A DNA stretch of 64,000 nucleotides from Tipula vernalis (lineage: Eukaryota > Arthropoda > Insecta > Diptera > Tipulidae): assembly GCA_958295665.1 (NCBI GenBank), contig OY282560.1, forward strand, positions 92,170,311 to 92,234,310. The letters are read 5' to 3'. A program made the position numbers and the translations under genes. Below the pieces are notes generated by a model. That model was not told the origin of the DNA. It saw nothing but the letters and a program-made list of their open reading frames with translations, and ran no database searches. Below are positions 1 to 10,373 of this stretch, piece by piece (position 1 is the stretch's first letter; each line of letters opens with the position of its first letter).

Positions 1-1099
1 ACCAACTCTTGCTTGATGTTGTTGATCACCGAAAAATGCAACTGTGTCCAGTATGGTAACAGATGTGCATTAACAGAATGATTGAAACACGTTTTTTGAA
101 TAATCAAAATGCAAACTCTATGTTTAAAATGAGAATGCTATTCGTGATAATGCAGCTGCGAACCTAAATCATCCCTTATCAGGAAGTTGCTGAAAACTAA
201 ATAAGTGTAAGGCTATTTATACACATGATCAAACTCTGAACAAAGACTAAACCATCACGAAACTGAACAACTTAGTAAATTTGTAGCTTTATAAACATTC
301 ATTCATTGTGCATTTGTAAATTTCGCCTTCTCATCCAAGAAACCGAACTATCGCAATATTTGCTCGATGTTAGGAAAATGTATTAAAATCTCCTCTAAGT
401 TTTTAACCTATGTCTATTACAAATACCATAGAAAGGTGCAAGATAATTCAAATAATTGTTTCGTTCGAATTTAATCTTAATATCAACATTTTACAAAATC
501 CGCTTAATATTATGATTATTTTTCTGTTAAAAGATTGTATACAATTGATAAATTGTCAATTACCAAAGCCCAAAACACTTATAGATTAAGTAAAGTTTTA
601 ATAAACTTCGAATGAGTATTGATTGCAATGTGCTTGTAAAAATAACATTCAAGTATAAACATTAAAGTTCTAAAAATGCTTGAAAAATGGATATTTTGTG
701 CAATTTGAATAAATATAAAATAAATAATAAATAATTAATACAAAAGCAACACCTAAACTAGATATTTCACTATAAATATTGACTATAGCTAGCAATTCAG
801 CCATAAAAACTATAAAAACACTAAAAATGCAAGCAAACGAAAAATGTGCATTAAATTTATAAAAATTGTTCTAATTTCTTGTTTAATTGTAAACAAACCA
901 TGTTTGTCTTTCTCTTTAAGAATTTTTTCCATATCTCCTGCTTTATTTTTAACTCGTCCAAAGAAATCTTAATTGAAAACAATAAGTAAATGGTATGCAA
1001 AACATTTTAGTATTTTTTTTTTTTTTTTAGGTAAAAATTATTATTAGATTTGTTTACGTATTACTAAAAAACACGAATAGACACATCGGGAGAACATAC
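1..1099 (-). other. Rbcn-3B intron 5 (partial), no exon seen
   Basis: About 1.1 kb of AT-rich sequence downstream of exon 5 on the gene strand. I found no further open exon resembling WDR7, so this is read as part of a long intron. A T-run lies at about 1011-1029. Confidence 0.5.
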
Positions 1100-1166
1100 C
1101 TGATATTTTTTTCCCAGCATCATCTTTTTGCCCAGGAATAGGCGCTGTTACTAAAAGTCCTTGTTC
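1100..1166 (-). CDS. Rbcn-3B: Rbcn-3B coding exon 5
   Basis: A short 67-nt exon too small for ORF finding. Acceptor TTTTTAG, then EQGLLVTAPIPGQKDDAGKKIS plus one base, then donor GTATGT. Frame and splice consensus both agree with exon 4, and the sequence fits the linker after the amino-terminal WD domain. The next exon must lie left of position 1. Confidence 0.8.
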
Positions 1167-3956
1167 CTAAAAAAATAATGAGAAGCTTAGAAAATGTCAA
1201 ATATCTACAAATTGCTGTTTACTTCTAATGTAGTTTGACTCATTGCTGCATACTCCTCGCTGTGCAACTCAAATATTAATCCTTCAATATCAAAGAATAA
1301 GATATGACTTTCCGCATCTTTAGGATTTGTGCGAAGCCCCTGTATTAAAAGTGGACTATTTCTATTTTTCATCAATAACCCGCTATCACTGTTGTGATGT
1401 GAATGTAATTGTTGAAGTTGATGAATACCCCGTTGCGTAGCATGTCTAATAGCTTGCAGGTTCCGATGGCGCAATCCTCTAAAGAAATGAACTGCTGGAT
1501 TAGCTAGTCCCATTTCAGAAGTAGAACTACACGAAGCAGTCGCTTCTGCGGTATTTTCATCGCAAGCCATTAAAACTTCTTCAGCAAGCATACCATGCAA
1601 AACACGATCTAAATGTCCAGTGTCCATTTGCCAAACGTAAACTGTACCATCAGAGCAGCCAACCACCAAAAAATCATCTAGTGGACGCCATTTAATAGTA
1701 ACAACGGGGAATAAATGTCGGCTGGCAAGCGTAACACATTTACGTTCCTGTAAGCTTAATAGCGTAACAGAATGATCTGAGGCGACCGAACAAATACATT
1801 TTTGGATTCTTGGCTGTAAATAAAAATGTATACATTTTTAGTTAGATATTTCAAAAAATATTAAGAAGTAAACTTACGCTACACTCATTTGGTGGAACAA
1901 GAAGTTGTGTAATTTCCCCAGCATGTACACAAAATCGGTGCAACAAATGTCCACTATACAAATCCCATAAGCAGACCGCAAAATCAACACCGCCCGATAT
2001 AAGATGAGATTTTTCATAACGTGGATGCGCCAATGATGGACATAGCAAACAATTTACTCGTCCTTTGTGGCCCGACAAAATCTGATGTGGTGGCCAATCA
2101 TGATACTGTTGATGATTTCCGTGCAATAATTGAAGCATCACGGTTTGTGTGGCTGGCACAATAATAATAGTTCCATCTTCGCGACCTACTACCAAACGGC
2201 TTTGCTGCGGCAAATAAATACTAGCCGTTAGTTTTATAACCGGTTCCATGGAATGATTTAACTGATCTAAAATTCCGACCGGTGGCGGAACCATTTCATT
2301 CCAAGATTCAGTTACACTTGTACATATCTTAGAACTTATAACATCGGCCGGTTTCCCTTCATTTTGTAAACGCTTAATTTCGTCTAATGTATAATCGGGC
2401 ACCTCCCACAATGTAACATATCCTTCTGAATCGCCGCGCAATAAATATCTTTGTGATTTACCGCCTCGCGTTGTAACTACAAGTTTCATCGAGGGCGGGC
2501 ATGAAAGCGGTTTTTCCCCGGGTTGTGCGAGCACACAATACAGAAAAGGCGAATCTTGGCCAATTGATGGCCCATGGAAAGATTTACTATCCGGTATGCT
2601 GCTGTAATTTTAACAAAACGATTTATATTAGTATTTGGGTTCGAAATAATTCCCATAATGTGTAAGTACACAGATTCAATAGCAGCTTATTAAATTGCAC
2701 AATACAATGTCTACAACATTCAGTACCTAATAATTATTTATAGCAGTTGCATTAAGAGAATTGTGTTCAGAACTACTTTGGATTAGTGGAGGAAGTGAAA
2801 TGGTCAGTTGACAGAAATTATCGACGCAGTTTCTTATTGAGATTTCCGGACACATTTGATTAGCAACGAGTAGAAGAGAAGAATATAACATGCACACATT
2901 ACACATCAACAATTTGAAAATAAAATTCTACCTAGGATTTACATTTTTTCCGGGTATGATGCTATAAAATAAAAAAATTTACAAAGCAAAAAATTATAAT
3001 CGTGTGATTGCACCACACCACGCCGTAGTTAACTTACTTTGCTGGCAACCGATAGAGATAACCCTTGCCCTCGTCAGACCACAAAATGACACGATCATTT
3101 GATAGAAAATCGCCACCCATCCAACGCTCGCCCGTTGGCGAAATAACACTGCACAGTACAGTAAAGTCACCTGCATCATAAATTTGCCAATATTTGGCGC
3201 AAACAATTAATACCGTCCGTTGATTTTGTGAACAGCAATTCATGGTGATAGCGTTTAAGCAACGAATCTTGAAGAAAATTGTGTTTAGTTGGAAAAAATG
3301 TAAGTATAATAAATGAACGGGAGTTGTATTACTTGTTTTGATTCATTTTCATAAATTGGCTCAGAATATTTATTCTCGTTCCCGATTAAAGTCCAGACTT
3401 TAACCGTACCTGTAGTAGTAATTGCAAGCACAACATCATCCTTTCGCTTCGATGGTCGTAACACATGTAATGCTGAAATCCAGTCTGGACTAACTTTCGA
3501 ATTTAAAGAGAACAATACTTCCAGACTGAATGGATCCATGACCATAATTTCAGCGTAGTACCCATTACAGAAAAGACGTATATCATCGCTATTCGCCATA
3601 TGATAAGCTTGAATATTTGTATGTACCTGTGGTAATTTAACACTTTCGCGACACTTGCCATCGACCAAGTCCCAAGTACACATCTCCCCACTTTCCGAGG
3701 AGCTAATCAAAAAATTGTTATCCTGTATAATTGAGGCACGGCATAAGCATAACACGGGTGCCGAATGGCCAACTAATAAACATCTTGGTGTTATTTTCAA
3801 GGATTCTGGATCCACTTGCCACAAGCAAATTTGCCCATCATAACATCCAGTCGCAAGTGTTCTTTGGTCGCGCGACAAAAAAACACTTGATACACAATGT
3901 GTTGGAGCGAAAGGCCCCCACAATATAACAGGAACGACTAAGCTAGTTGAAGCCAT
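1100..3956 (-). CDS. Rbcn-3B: Rabconnectin-3 beta (WDR7 family), 5' half of gene, five coding exons
   Basis: WD40 protein that, with Rabconnectin-3 alpha, regulates V-ATPase assembly, vesicle acidification and Notch/endosomal traffic (family knowledge). Coding exons in gene order: 3333-3956, 3038-3267, 1878-2601, 1223-1813, 1100-1166. All junctions are GT-AG and keep phase (0, 2, 0, 0, 1), giving 745 codons against about 1,490 residues in human WDR7, so roughly half the gene is present and the rest lies beyond position 1. The start ATG at 3956 has a good context (A at -3, G at +4). WD signatures include CYDGQICLWQV, SSSESGEMCTWDLVDGK, GREDGTIIIVPATQT, SGGVDFAVCLWDLYSG and GCSDGTVYVWQMDTG. Introns are 65, 436, 64 and 56 bp. 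No frameshift or stop is seen. Identity rests on recognising the family; no search was run. Confidence 0.93.
1223..1813 (-). CDS. Rbcn-3B: Rbcn-3B coding exon 4
   Basis: Acceptor TTTACAG, then PRIQKCICSVASDHSVTLLS, the WD repeat ending GCSDGTVYVWQMDTG, and the start of the non-WD linker (HILFFDIEGLIFELHSEEY). The donor GTAAAC follows GAA in phase 0. It is 197 codons long. Confidence 0.92.
1878..2601 (-). CDS. Rbcn-3B: Rbcn-3B coding exon 3
   Basis: Acceptor TTACAG, with one base completing the split codon, then SIPDSKSFHGP. The exon runs through the family-typical stretch VPPPVGILDQL and GREDGTIIIVPATQT to CVHAGEITQLLVPPNECS. The donor is GTAAGT in phase 0. It holds 241 codons plus one base with no stop. 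Confidence 0.92.
2932..2961 (-). CDS. Rbcn-3B: Candidate 30-nt microexon of Rbcn-3B (possibly alternative)
   Basis: Inside intron 2 there is an acceptor (TTTATAG) and a donor (GTAGAA) exactly 30 nt apart. Inclusion keeps the phase on both sides and would add ten residues (reading about NIIPGKNVNPS across the joins) between LPA and SIPDSKSFHG. No stop is introduced. Its first bases resemble the start of exon 3 (CATCATACCCGG against CAGCATACCGG), so it may have arisen by local duplication. Seen in sequence; use is inferred. Confidence 0.4.
   Translation of the reverse strand, partial: HHTRKKCKS
3038..3267 (-). CDS. Rbcn-3B: Rbcn-3B coding exon 2
   Basis: Follows a 65-bp intron (acceptor TTCAAG) and begins IRCLNAITMNCCSQNQ. 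It ends in LPA plus two bases (AA) before the donor GTAAGT, a phase-2 junction. The frame fits both exon 3 and the candidate microexon at 2932-2961. Confidence 0.9.
3333..3956 (-). CDS. Rbcn-3B: Rbcn-3B coding exon 1
   Basis: Holds 208 codons from the initiator Met (MASTSLVVPVILWG) through the first WD repeats to YENESKQ. The donor after CAA is GTAATA, giving a phase-0 junction. The 5' UTR and promoter would lie just above 3956, but no TATA box or initiator stands out. Confidence 0.92.
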
Positions 3957-5555
3957 GTTTTATAAATTAAATATTTAATTTCACAATAATAATTTAAACT
4001 TTTTTTTTTTTATATTTTTTGCAATGTTCGATTTGACATTTGTCAGATGACACAGAACTAAAATCAATAGGTTCCAGACATTTGGTCTAATTCAATTTTC
4101 TGTGTATTATATTAGTTAAACATTCAAAAATTATATAATATCGATTGACGCAAATATTAATTAACACAAATAGACAATAGTTTTATTAGTATACAATCGT
4201 TTTTCAACAATTTTATTAATTAAAATTTTTTTTTTGTTGTTGACTTCTCAACCTTCTGAACGTCAAAATAATACGAAGCAAATTTGCACGAATGTCGCAT
4301 TGATAAGAAACTATCGCGATAGTTACCAATATTAAAATGTCAAAATTGTATGGCACATTCACAATTAACACCGAATGAAAATAAAAACATAAATAAAATA
4401 ATGAATTATTTTTAATAATTTTTAAATAATTAGAATTTTAGCGTCAAAGTAAATATGAATAATAAAATAAATGAATTTTTAATGTAATTATTTGCTTTTT
4501 TAAAGCAATTAAATTTTATGAAAACTAAACACAGAACTCACACCAAAATATACATGATAGTATAGTTGTGACACTGCATTATCGACATATTGAAAAAGTG
4601 AATATTTTCGGTTTATATGGCGGGTGTTACACTGTAACATTTTCATTATAAGATTGAAACGCTTGCAATTAAATGTAATTTGCCATAATTTATATAAATT
4701 TGAGTAGTTTGCCAATTAAAAAAAAAACTTTATGATGATAGGTACTTACATTCGTCTTGCTCCTTACATTGCCTTTTCCATAATGCTGTTGAAAAACTTT
4801 CTAACTATGGATGTACAGTAACAACTATGTGATACAAGCTAAAGTTACTGTTTAAATAAACTGGCTAATAAAGTTATGAAAGTTTCTCGTAAACATGCTA
4901 ACAACATTTGAAAAGAGATGCCTGCAAATAATAAACAAAATTTCTTAAAATTTCTTGGTAGTAGACGAATTAGCTCGAGTTTCTTAGTTGTAATTTGTAA
5001 GATAAGTATTACCTCAACCTTTAAATGTTTTCTTATCCAACAAGTATATAGTTAAGAACCATGATTTTGGTCTTATTCCCCAAACTAAATGGGAAGCCTA
5101 CCGAGTAAAACATGACCACTTCCTTAGTTCCCGAGCAAAAATTTGCGATAGGAGAAAATGAAAAGGAACAAAAAGAAGCGGTCGTACAAGAGACGGAACT
5201 TAGCCAAGTAGCGACTTATAGCAAGTAATTTAGTCAAATTGGTCAAATCTATTTGTCAAGTGAATAGAACCATAGAAAAAATATCAAATGAAGCAAGTTC
5301 GAATGATTTTGCGGTTTTTTGAACTGGAACCCAATATTTGTGTCTATAATATTTTATCTTGGACTTAAAATAATACAAAAATAATCCATCGTAAATAAAT
5401 ATAAATATTTTTGAACAAATATTTACTTTTATTGAACATTTTTATTTGTCATATTACAATTTAAAGTTAAATTATTACAATAAAAATGGGCAAAATCACC
5501 TAAAAAAAATGAGCTTATTAAAATGTGTCTAGGTGACCTAGAGGCGACTTTCTAT
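3957..5555. other. AT-rich intergenic DNA upstream of Rbcn-3B
   Basis: No gene or recognisable repeat. It must contain the 5' UTR and promoter of Rbcn-3B. The only notable site is a perfect 16-bp palindrome, AACTATCGCGATAGTT, at 4309-4324, about 350 bp upstream of the start codon. Confidence 0.6.
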
Positions 5556-5559
5556 TCCC

Positions 5560-5747
5560 AGCAACTCGTAAGAGTAAAATCAAAACGGAACACGGGTCAG
5601 GAGTAAGAATATACGGGAGTGGGACAGCTCTCTCGAAGTCCTTGGGTACCAATGCTACCGTCTTTCTAGCAGAACTACATGCTGCAGTAAACATCTAGGA
5701 GGGAGAGCAATACGCCCAGATATGTATGATCGCTCTAAGATCCATTC
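5560..5747 (+). pseudogene. Fragment of a non-LTR retrotransposon RNase H domain
   Basis: In one frame the sequence reads KTEHGSGVRIYGSG, LGTNATVFLAELHAAVNI and then a stop. This is the first half of an RNase H domain of the kind carried by I/R1/LOA-group LINEs (strand beta-2, then the ExxA helix; E of AELHA is a catalytic position). The start of the domain and everything after the DSQ motif are missing. A dead remnant. Confidence 0.6.
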
Positions 5748-6115
5748 TGTGAAAGTTCGGCGCTGCGCATGGTCTGCTGGCTGAGCCAACTGAACCTTGT
5801 ATAAGCATGCAAATGCAGATCTTTAGTCAAAATTCGCTGTAAACTATTTCATGAAAGTTTCAATTGCTGAGAACGACGGCGAATCGAGGTGAAAGGATTC
5901 TGGTCAACACTCTCTCTAACTGCTGCAATGTTTTCATTAGACCGAGCTGCACGAACACGGACAAGTCTCTTCTGGGTTCGAACTGACCCAGTCACCTCAA
6001 ATTTCTCGATTAATCGGACCACTGTAAGGCAAGAAGGTGCGTATGCACGACATTTTCGAACCGTCTCCGCAAAAATCTCACCATTTCAGTCCATGTAATT
6101 CTTCATGACTAAACC
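5748..6115 (-). pseudogene. Degenerate amino-terminal domain of a mariner-type transposase (DUF4817-like)
   Basis: On the minus strand, with stops and frame shifts, can be read LIEKFEVTGSVRTQKR, RAARSNENIAAVRESV, RRRSQQLKL and KDLHLHAY. These match the helix-turn-helix DNA-binding region common to DUF4817 transposons of insects. The catalytic DDE half is absent. The fragment abuts the RNase H remnant. Confidence 0.65.
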
Positions 6116-6189
6116 TCAATATTCACAGATGATAGCTAAAAAAAAAGCCGACACAAAAAAAAAATGGCGCTAAATTCAAAATAGGTGGT

Positions 6190-7190
6190 GAACATCATGC
6201 CTCTAAATAGGCCATTATATCGCCTTCCACAGTGGATTTCCGACCGAATAGAAAATAATGAAACTTTTCATACGTAAAACATATGGCCAGTATCTCCTTC
6301 TCGATTTGTGCCCATTTTTGTCACTATTATTGAGCGTTCGAGAAGCACAGGCTGTCCATCTTGTACAATATACAACTTAATACATCTTTTTAAACATCGG
6401 TTTTCCCAGGGTTATAAATTGTCATTACCAGATCTGAGGATACTATCTTCAACAAATTATCCACTTAATTATCATGACCTTAAGTCTATTTAAAATGTTC
6501 ATCAAGTTTTGTTAAGTCACGCACACCAGCCGACATTTTAGACAAATTTGGAATTTGGACAGATGCATAACATCATTCTTGTTTTCCGGTCGTTTAATTT
6601 TTAAAATTGCTTCCAAGTATTTGCTGAAACGTTTCCGCTGCACAAGAAAAATATGATTTTCATTTAAAAACTTTCCTAACCGATCATCAACATGCAAAAC
6701 TAAAATACCTTGATCATTAACGGATTTAATTGATTGTCCAATGTTGTTTTCCCTTTTGATTTTCTTTAATGTTTGGTTGCAGAATTTTCGGAAATACCCT
6801 TTTCGACCACACACATCACACGTAACACCATTTGTCTTACATACATGCCTAATAGTTTTATTTGCAATTTTTTTTCGTGAACTCCAATAGTCAAGCGATC
6901 ATGTAGCATTTGATCTTCATATGAAACACCACAATGTCACTTGAATTCACAATGCTGTATTTGTTTGCGTAATTCTGTTTCGAAATCATCAACAGTTTGC
7001 TTTTCCTTTTGAACAAACGTATTAAATTTAAACGATTCCATTGTTGTGTTTTTTCATCGAATGGAATATTGATCAAACAAAGCCAAAATTTTATCCAAAC
7101 TGGGATGATTAGCGTTGTTATTGACGACAACAACAACAACAAATCCATTGCTCGTGGTTCAACCACGTTTTTTCATATAGGCTAATTTTC
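6190..7190 (-). pseudogene. Ty3/gypsy retrotransposon relic (gag and pol pieces)
   Basis: Read from high to low coordinate in broken frames: gag-like pieces (FVQKEKQTVDDFETELR-type, CGVSYEDQM), a zinc-knuckle scrap (about 6780-6840), RT C-terminal/tether text (YLEAILKIKRPENKNDVM, LSKMSAGVRDLTKLDEHFK) and RNase H text (LQDGQP, EKEILAICFTYEKFHYFLFGRKSTVE). The order gag to RT to RNase H fits Ty3/gypsy of the K02A2.6-like kind. Protease, most of RT and integrase are deleted and many stops are present. The LTR-like repeat starting at about 7325 lies at the correct, gag-proximal side and is probably this element's 5' LTR. Confidence 0.75.
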
Positions 7191-7324
7191 TATCATTTTT
7201 CCACTACTTAGCCATCATACCATTTACATTAAAAATGTACGTTTCTTTTATCTTCTTTGATTTTGCCGTAACATGTCCAATAAATCTTCGGTGGCGTAGG
7301 CAAAAATAAAACGCTGCCAACAAG

Positions 7325-7468
7325 TAAAAAGTAAACAAACAGATTGACAAATTAGTAAACATTAAACATAAATCTAATAAGAATGTATATGCACTTGAAG
7401 CAATTATGGCAATACTTCACTTAAAATTATAATTATATATGTTCTAATGTGCGTAAACAATCGGTATT
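7325..7468 (-). repeat. Gypsy-type LTR, gag-proximal part (split by the I-like LINE)
   Basis: This segment and 14530-14735 join into one repeat that matches 34918-35015 plus 35478-35733 (shared blocks such as GACAAATT, ATCTAATAAGA, CCTAATGTGC-type and TTTACACAAAACAATTA). It sits just upstream of the gag remains of the minus-strand gypsy relic. A TGGCAGCG primer-binding-like stretch follows on the minus strand at about 7318. The LTR call is an inference from position and recurrence. Confidence 0.6.
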
Positions 7469-7480
7469 AACGCGCATCCG
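7469..7480 (+). repeat. Target-site duplication, left copy, of the I-like LINE
   Basis: AACGCGCATCCG, repeated exactly at 14518-14529 directly after the terminal poly(A). Its presence on both sides defines the LINE ends. Confidence 0.85.
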
Positions 7481-7832
7481 CATTGCAATTTGTGATTTCA
7501 ATAGAGCAACACGCGTTTTTATATATAGTGTCTATTGAAAGTGGAAAAGTTTTTCTAAATTGTTGTGTTTGGCTAAGCCATTTTGGATCTCTATATTGTG
7601 AAGATATTAGAATAAAAGGTTAGTGGATTGGTGATCAAATTAATTTATTAGATAGATAGAATTAATTTATTAGATAGATTTAAGTAATTTCTATAAACAA
7701 GGTGTACGGGGTAACCCGTAAACACCCTGTAACAAATAATGTTGAAGGAAAAAACGTGGTTTTTCCTGACAAAATTATAGAATGGAATGATTACGATTAG
7801 AGTTAAGAAATAAAAAAATTAAGTTAGATATA

Positions 7833-8556
7833 ATGGGAAAAAATAAAAAGAAAAGTGAATTAAAGAGTAGAGTGGAAACACATATGATAGTGGAAAATAA
7901 TGTGGATTTAAAATCCAAAAATAATGAGGAAGAGGATATAGTAGTTGATGTTGATGCAACTCCAATTATCAAAATGGCGGAACAAAATAATAACAATAAA
8001 GTTCCAGAAATGGATAATAATAAGATATTTCATTATAATAGATTAGATGTAGGGCCGTTTAAAGTAATGGTGGTTAAAGAGAATTTAAATTTAATATTGT
8101 TAGGGATAGCAATTAAAAAAAATAAGTTTACAAATATTAAAAATGTAGAACAAATTAGTAGAAATATGGCGAGGATAACTTTTGATAACTATATGGAGGC
8201 AAATAGATGTATTGATTCGCAATCATTTAAGAAATTTGATTTATATGAAGCATCGATTCCAAAAAATTTCATAGAAACTTGTGGGTTAATTAGAAATATA
8301 CCAATTTCGTTAACCAATGATGAAATTAAAGAAAATTTAAAATCACAATACCCAATTATTGAAGTAGAGAGATTGATGAGATGGGACGGTGAGAAAAAAT
8401 GTCAAGTGGAGTCGGAATTGGTTAAAATCTTTTTTCAATCAAATGTATTGCCATACAACATAGTTATGTATGAGAATATATTAATTAAAGTTAATTATTA
8501 TATTCCCAGACCAATGTTTTGTAATAACTGCTTAAATTATGGACATACGGTTTCTA
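7833..8556 (+). pseudogene. LINE ORF1 (gag-like), first part, interrupted by transposon
   Basis: Starts ATGGGAAAAAATAAAAAG, with a lysine-rich tail then an acidic stretch (EEEDIVVDVDA), then a segment with RRM-like hydrophobic pattern, and the first zinc knuckle CNNCLNYGH. ORF1 proteins of this class bind the element RNA and form particles. The reading frame is cut between the His and last Cys of the first CCHC knuckle by a TA-flanked transposon at 8557-9868. The transposon supplies a stop at about 8607, giving a truncated 258-residue product. Confidence 0.82.
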
Positions 8557-9868
8557 CAGGGTGGCTGAGACCAAATGTTACTAACTTCACTCTGCTGTCA
8601 TTTGTGTAGTTGTCATTTTCGCGCATTAATTTTTTGACAGATTGAAGTTTGGTTAGTTGTTTATATGTGGTCAATAAATAATTGTTCTAAATTAATATCT
8701 TAATAAAAAAATCGTAATGGAATTCAAACGTAATAGTGTAATTGCACTGTATTTGGGTGGAAATTCACAAACAGCAATAGTTCGTCAGCTCCAGCATTTG
8801 AATGTAAATAAAATGTTTGTGTATCGAACCATAACTCGATACAACGAAACTGGTAGCATCGCTAAACGCAACAGAGGCGGTCCTAAAAAGACAGCAACAT
8901 CAAAAGAAATGATACGAAAGGTGAAGAAACGAATCCAACGAAATCCTCGTCAAAGTGCCAATCAATTAGCCGCACGTCTACATGTTTCACGATACAGCAT
9001 TCAAACCATATTGAAAAATGAACTACACTTGAAGCCCTACAAGATACAAAAAGTTCAAGATCTTACGGAGGCACAAAAAAAAGTTAGGCTTGAAAGAACA
9101 CGAGCATTGAAGGCCTTGGCCGAACGTGATGAGATTCCAAAAATTGTCTTTTCTGATGAGAAAATTTTCACCATTCAACAGCATGTGAATAAACAAAATG
9201 ATCGTGTTTGGTTAGAGGACAAGTCCAACGATAATTTGGACACAAGAGTTGCCATGCGCAAGCAATCACCAGCTTATGTTATGGTTTGGGCTGCAGTTAC
9301 TGCAGATGGACGCACTCCTCTGGTTTTCATCGAACATGGAGTCAAGGTAAACCAAGAGATGTACCGCCAAAAGATCCTAAACGATGCTTTGCTACCTTGG
9401 GCACGTAAACACTTTGGTACGAACCGTTGGACATTCCAACAGGACTCGGCACCGTCACACAAAGCTCGAGCGACACAGCAATTTTTACAAAATTGCGTTC
9501 CGCGGCTGATTTCGTCGAAAGAATGGCCACCATATTCACCAGACTTGAATCCCATGGATTTCTCCATATGGTCCATTTTGGAGAGTAAGGTGTCCACTAA
9601 AAAATACGAAAGTGTTGATGCATTGAAGTCAGCTCTTGTTCGAGAATGGAATAAAATTCCGCAAGCCCACGTTCGGTCAGCATGCAATGCTTTCTATGGA
9701 AGACTGAATCAAATAATCAAAGCCAAAGGAGGTCATATCGAGCAGTAACATGTTTTTCATAAAATGTAATATGTTTTCAACATATTCCACGAAATTTCAA
9801 TAAAAAATAATCAAAATTAAAAAAATTACAGCGTTTTCATTTGGTAACACTTGGTCTCAGCCACCCTG
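8557..9868 (+). mobile_element. DD37D (maT-like) Tc1/mariner-superfamily transposon, apparently complete
   Basis: 1,312 bp bounded by TA duplications at 8555-8556 and 9869-9870. Terminal inverted repeats begin CAGGGTGGCTGAGACCAA on both ends and run about 26 bp with two mismatches. It encodes one intact transposase. Insertion is within ORF1 of the I-like LINE, so it is younger than that LINE copy. Confidence 0.93.
8717..9748 (+). CDS. Transposase, IS630-Tc1-mariner superfamily, DD37D
   Basis: An intact 343-residue protein, a normal length for the family. Residues 1-120 hold two helix-turn-helix motifs (NSVIALYLGGNSQTAIVRQL; SANQLAARLHVSRYSIQTIL) that bind the terminal repeats. The DDE/D triad is D147 (IVFSDEKIF), D243 (FQQDSAPSH) and D281 (SPDLNPMDFSIW). 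There are 37 residues between the second and third Asp, which places it in the DD37D (maT) group rather than DD34D mariner or DD34E Tc1. It catalyses cut-and-paste transposition into TA. No stop or frameshift is present. The ATG lies 160 bp inside the left end, with no competing upstream ATG in frame. Confidence 0.93.
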   Translation: MEFKRNSVIALYLGGNSQTAIVRQLQHLNVNKMFVYRTITRYNETGSIAKRNRGGPKKTATSKEMIRKVKKRIQRNPRQSANQLAARLHVSRYSIQTILKNELHLKPYKIQKVQDLTEAQKKVRLERTRALKALAERDEIPKIVFSDEKIFTIQQHVNKQNDRVWLEDKSNDNLDTRVAMRKQSPAYVMVWAAVTADGRTPLVFIEHGVKVNQEMYRQKILNDALLPWARKHFGTNRWTFQQDSAPSHKARATQQFLQNCVPRLISSKEWPPYSPDLNPMDFSIWSILESKVSTKKYESVDALKSALVREWNKIPQAHVRSACNAFYGRLNQIIKAKGGHIEQ

Positions 9869-9870
9869 TA

Positions 9871-10373
9871 GATGTAGAAATATTGATAAATCTAGATGTA
9901 GGATATGTTCATTAGAATATAATAAAGGAGAAAATCATTTATGTGGATTAAAAGAAACATGTAAATATTGTGAAGAAGAACATATAACGAACTATTTCAA
10001 ATGTAGGGAGAGAATTAGACAAGGGAGAATCACGAAGGTTATGACAATAGAAAAATCCTCTTATAAAGAAGCGAAAGAAAAATTATTTGGAAATAAACAG
10101 AGTATTAATAATGAAGATTTTACATTTGGATTAAAAGATAATGGAGAAATAAATAGACTAAATGAAAAATGTAAAATTAATGAGAGAAAGACTATGATAT
10201 TGTTAAAATTGATGGAAGAGCTTAAAGAAAAATTAAAAGAAAGGGATAAATTATTAGTTTACATTTCAAATAATTTAAATCCATTAAATAATAGAAATGA
10301 AAATCCTGGCACAATTGATGATCTCCTTATTAAAATCGGAGAATCATTAAGTCATGATAAAATAAATGAATAA
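9871..10373 (+). pseudogene. LINE ORF1, second part, after the transposon
   Basis: Continues in the same frame as 7833-8556 once the transposon and one TA copy are ignored. It completes knuckle 1 (Cys after TVSR) and adds two more: CRICSLEYNKGENHLC and CKYCEEEHITNYFKC (CX2CX3HX6C). These are followed by a charged, coiled-coil-like tail (LMEELKEKLKERDKLL). Three knuckles are typical of I/Jockey-group ORF1. It stops at TAA 10371-10373, overlapping the ORF2 start. Confidence 0.82.

Noticed and set aside
2486..3206. Short minus-strand frames in the Rbcn-3B introns
   Set aside because: Wrong frame relative to the spliced gene. Only the 30-nt candidate exon has proper splice sites and phase.
5889..6098. 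69-codon plus-strand frame
   Set aside because: Antisense shadow of the mariner-type DNA-binding fragment on the minus strand.
9274..9687. 137-codon minus-strand frame
   Set aside because: Antisense shadow of the DD37D transposase.
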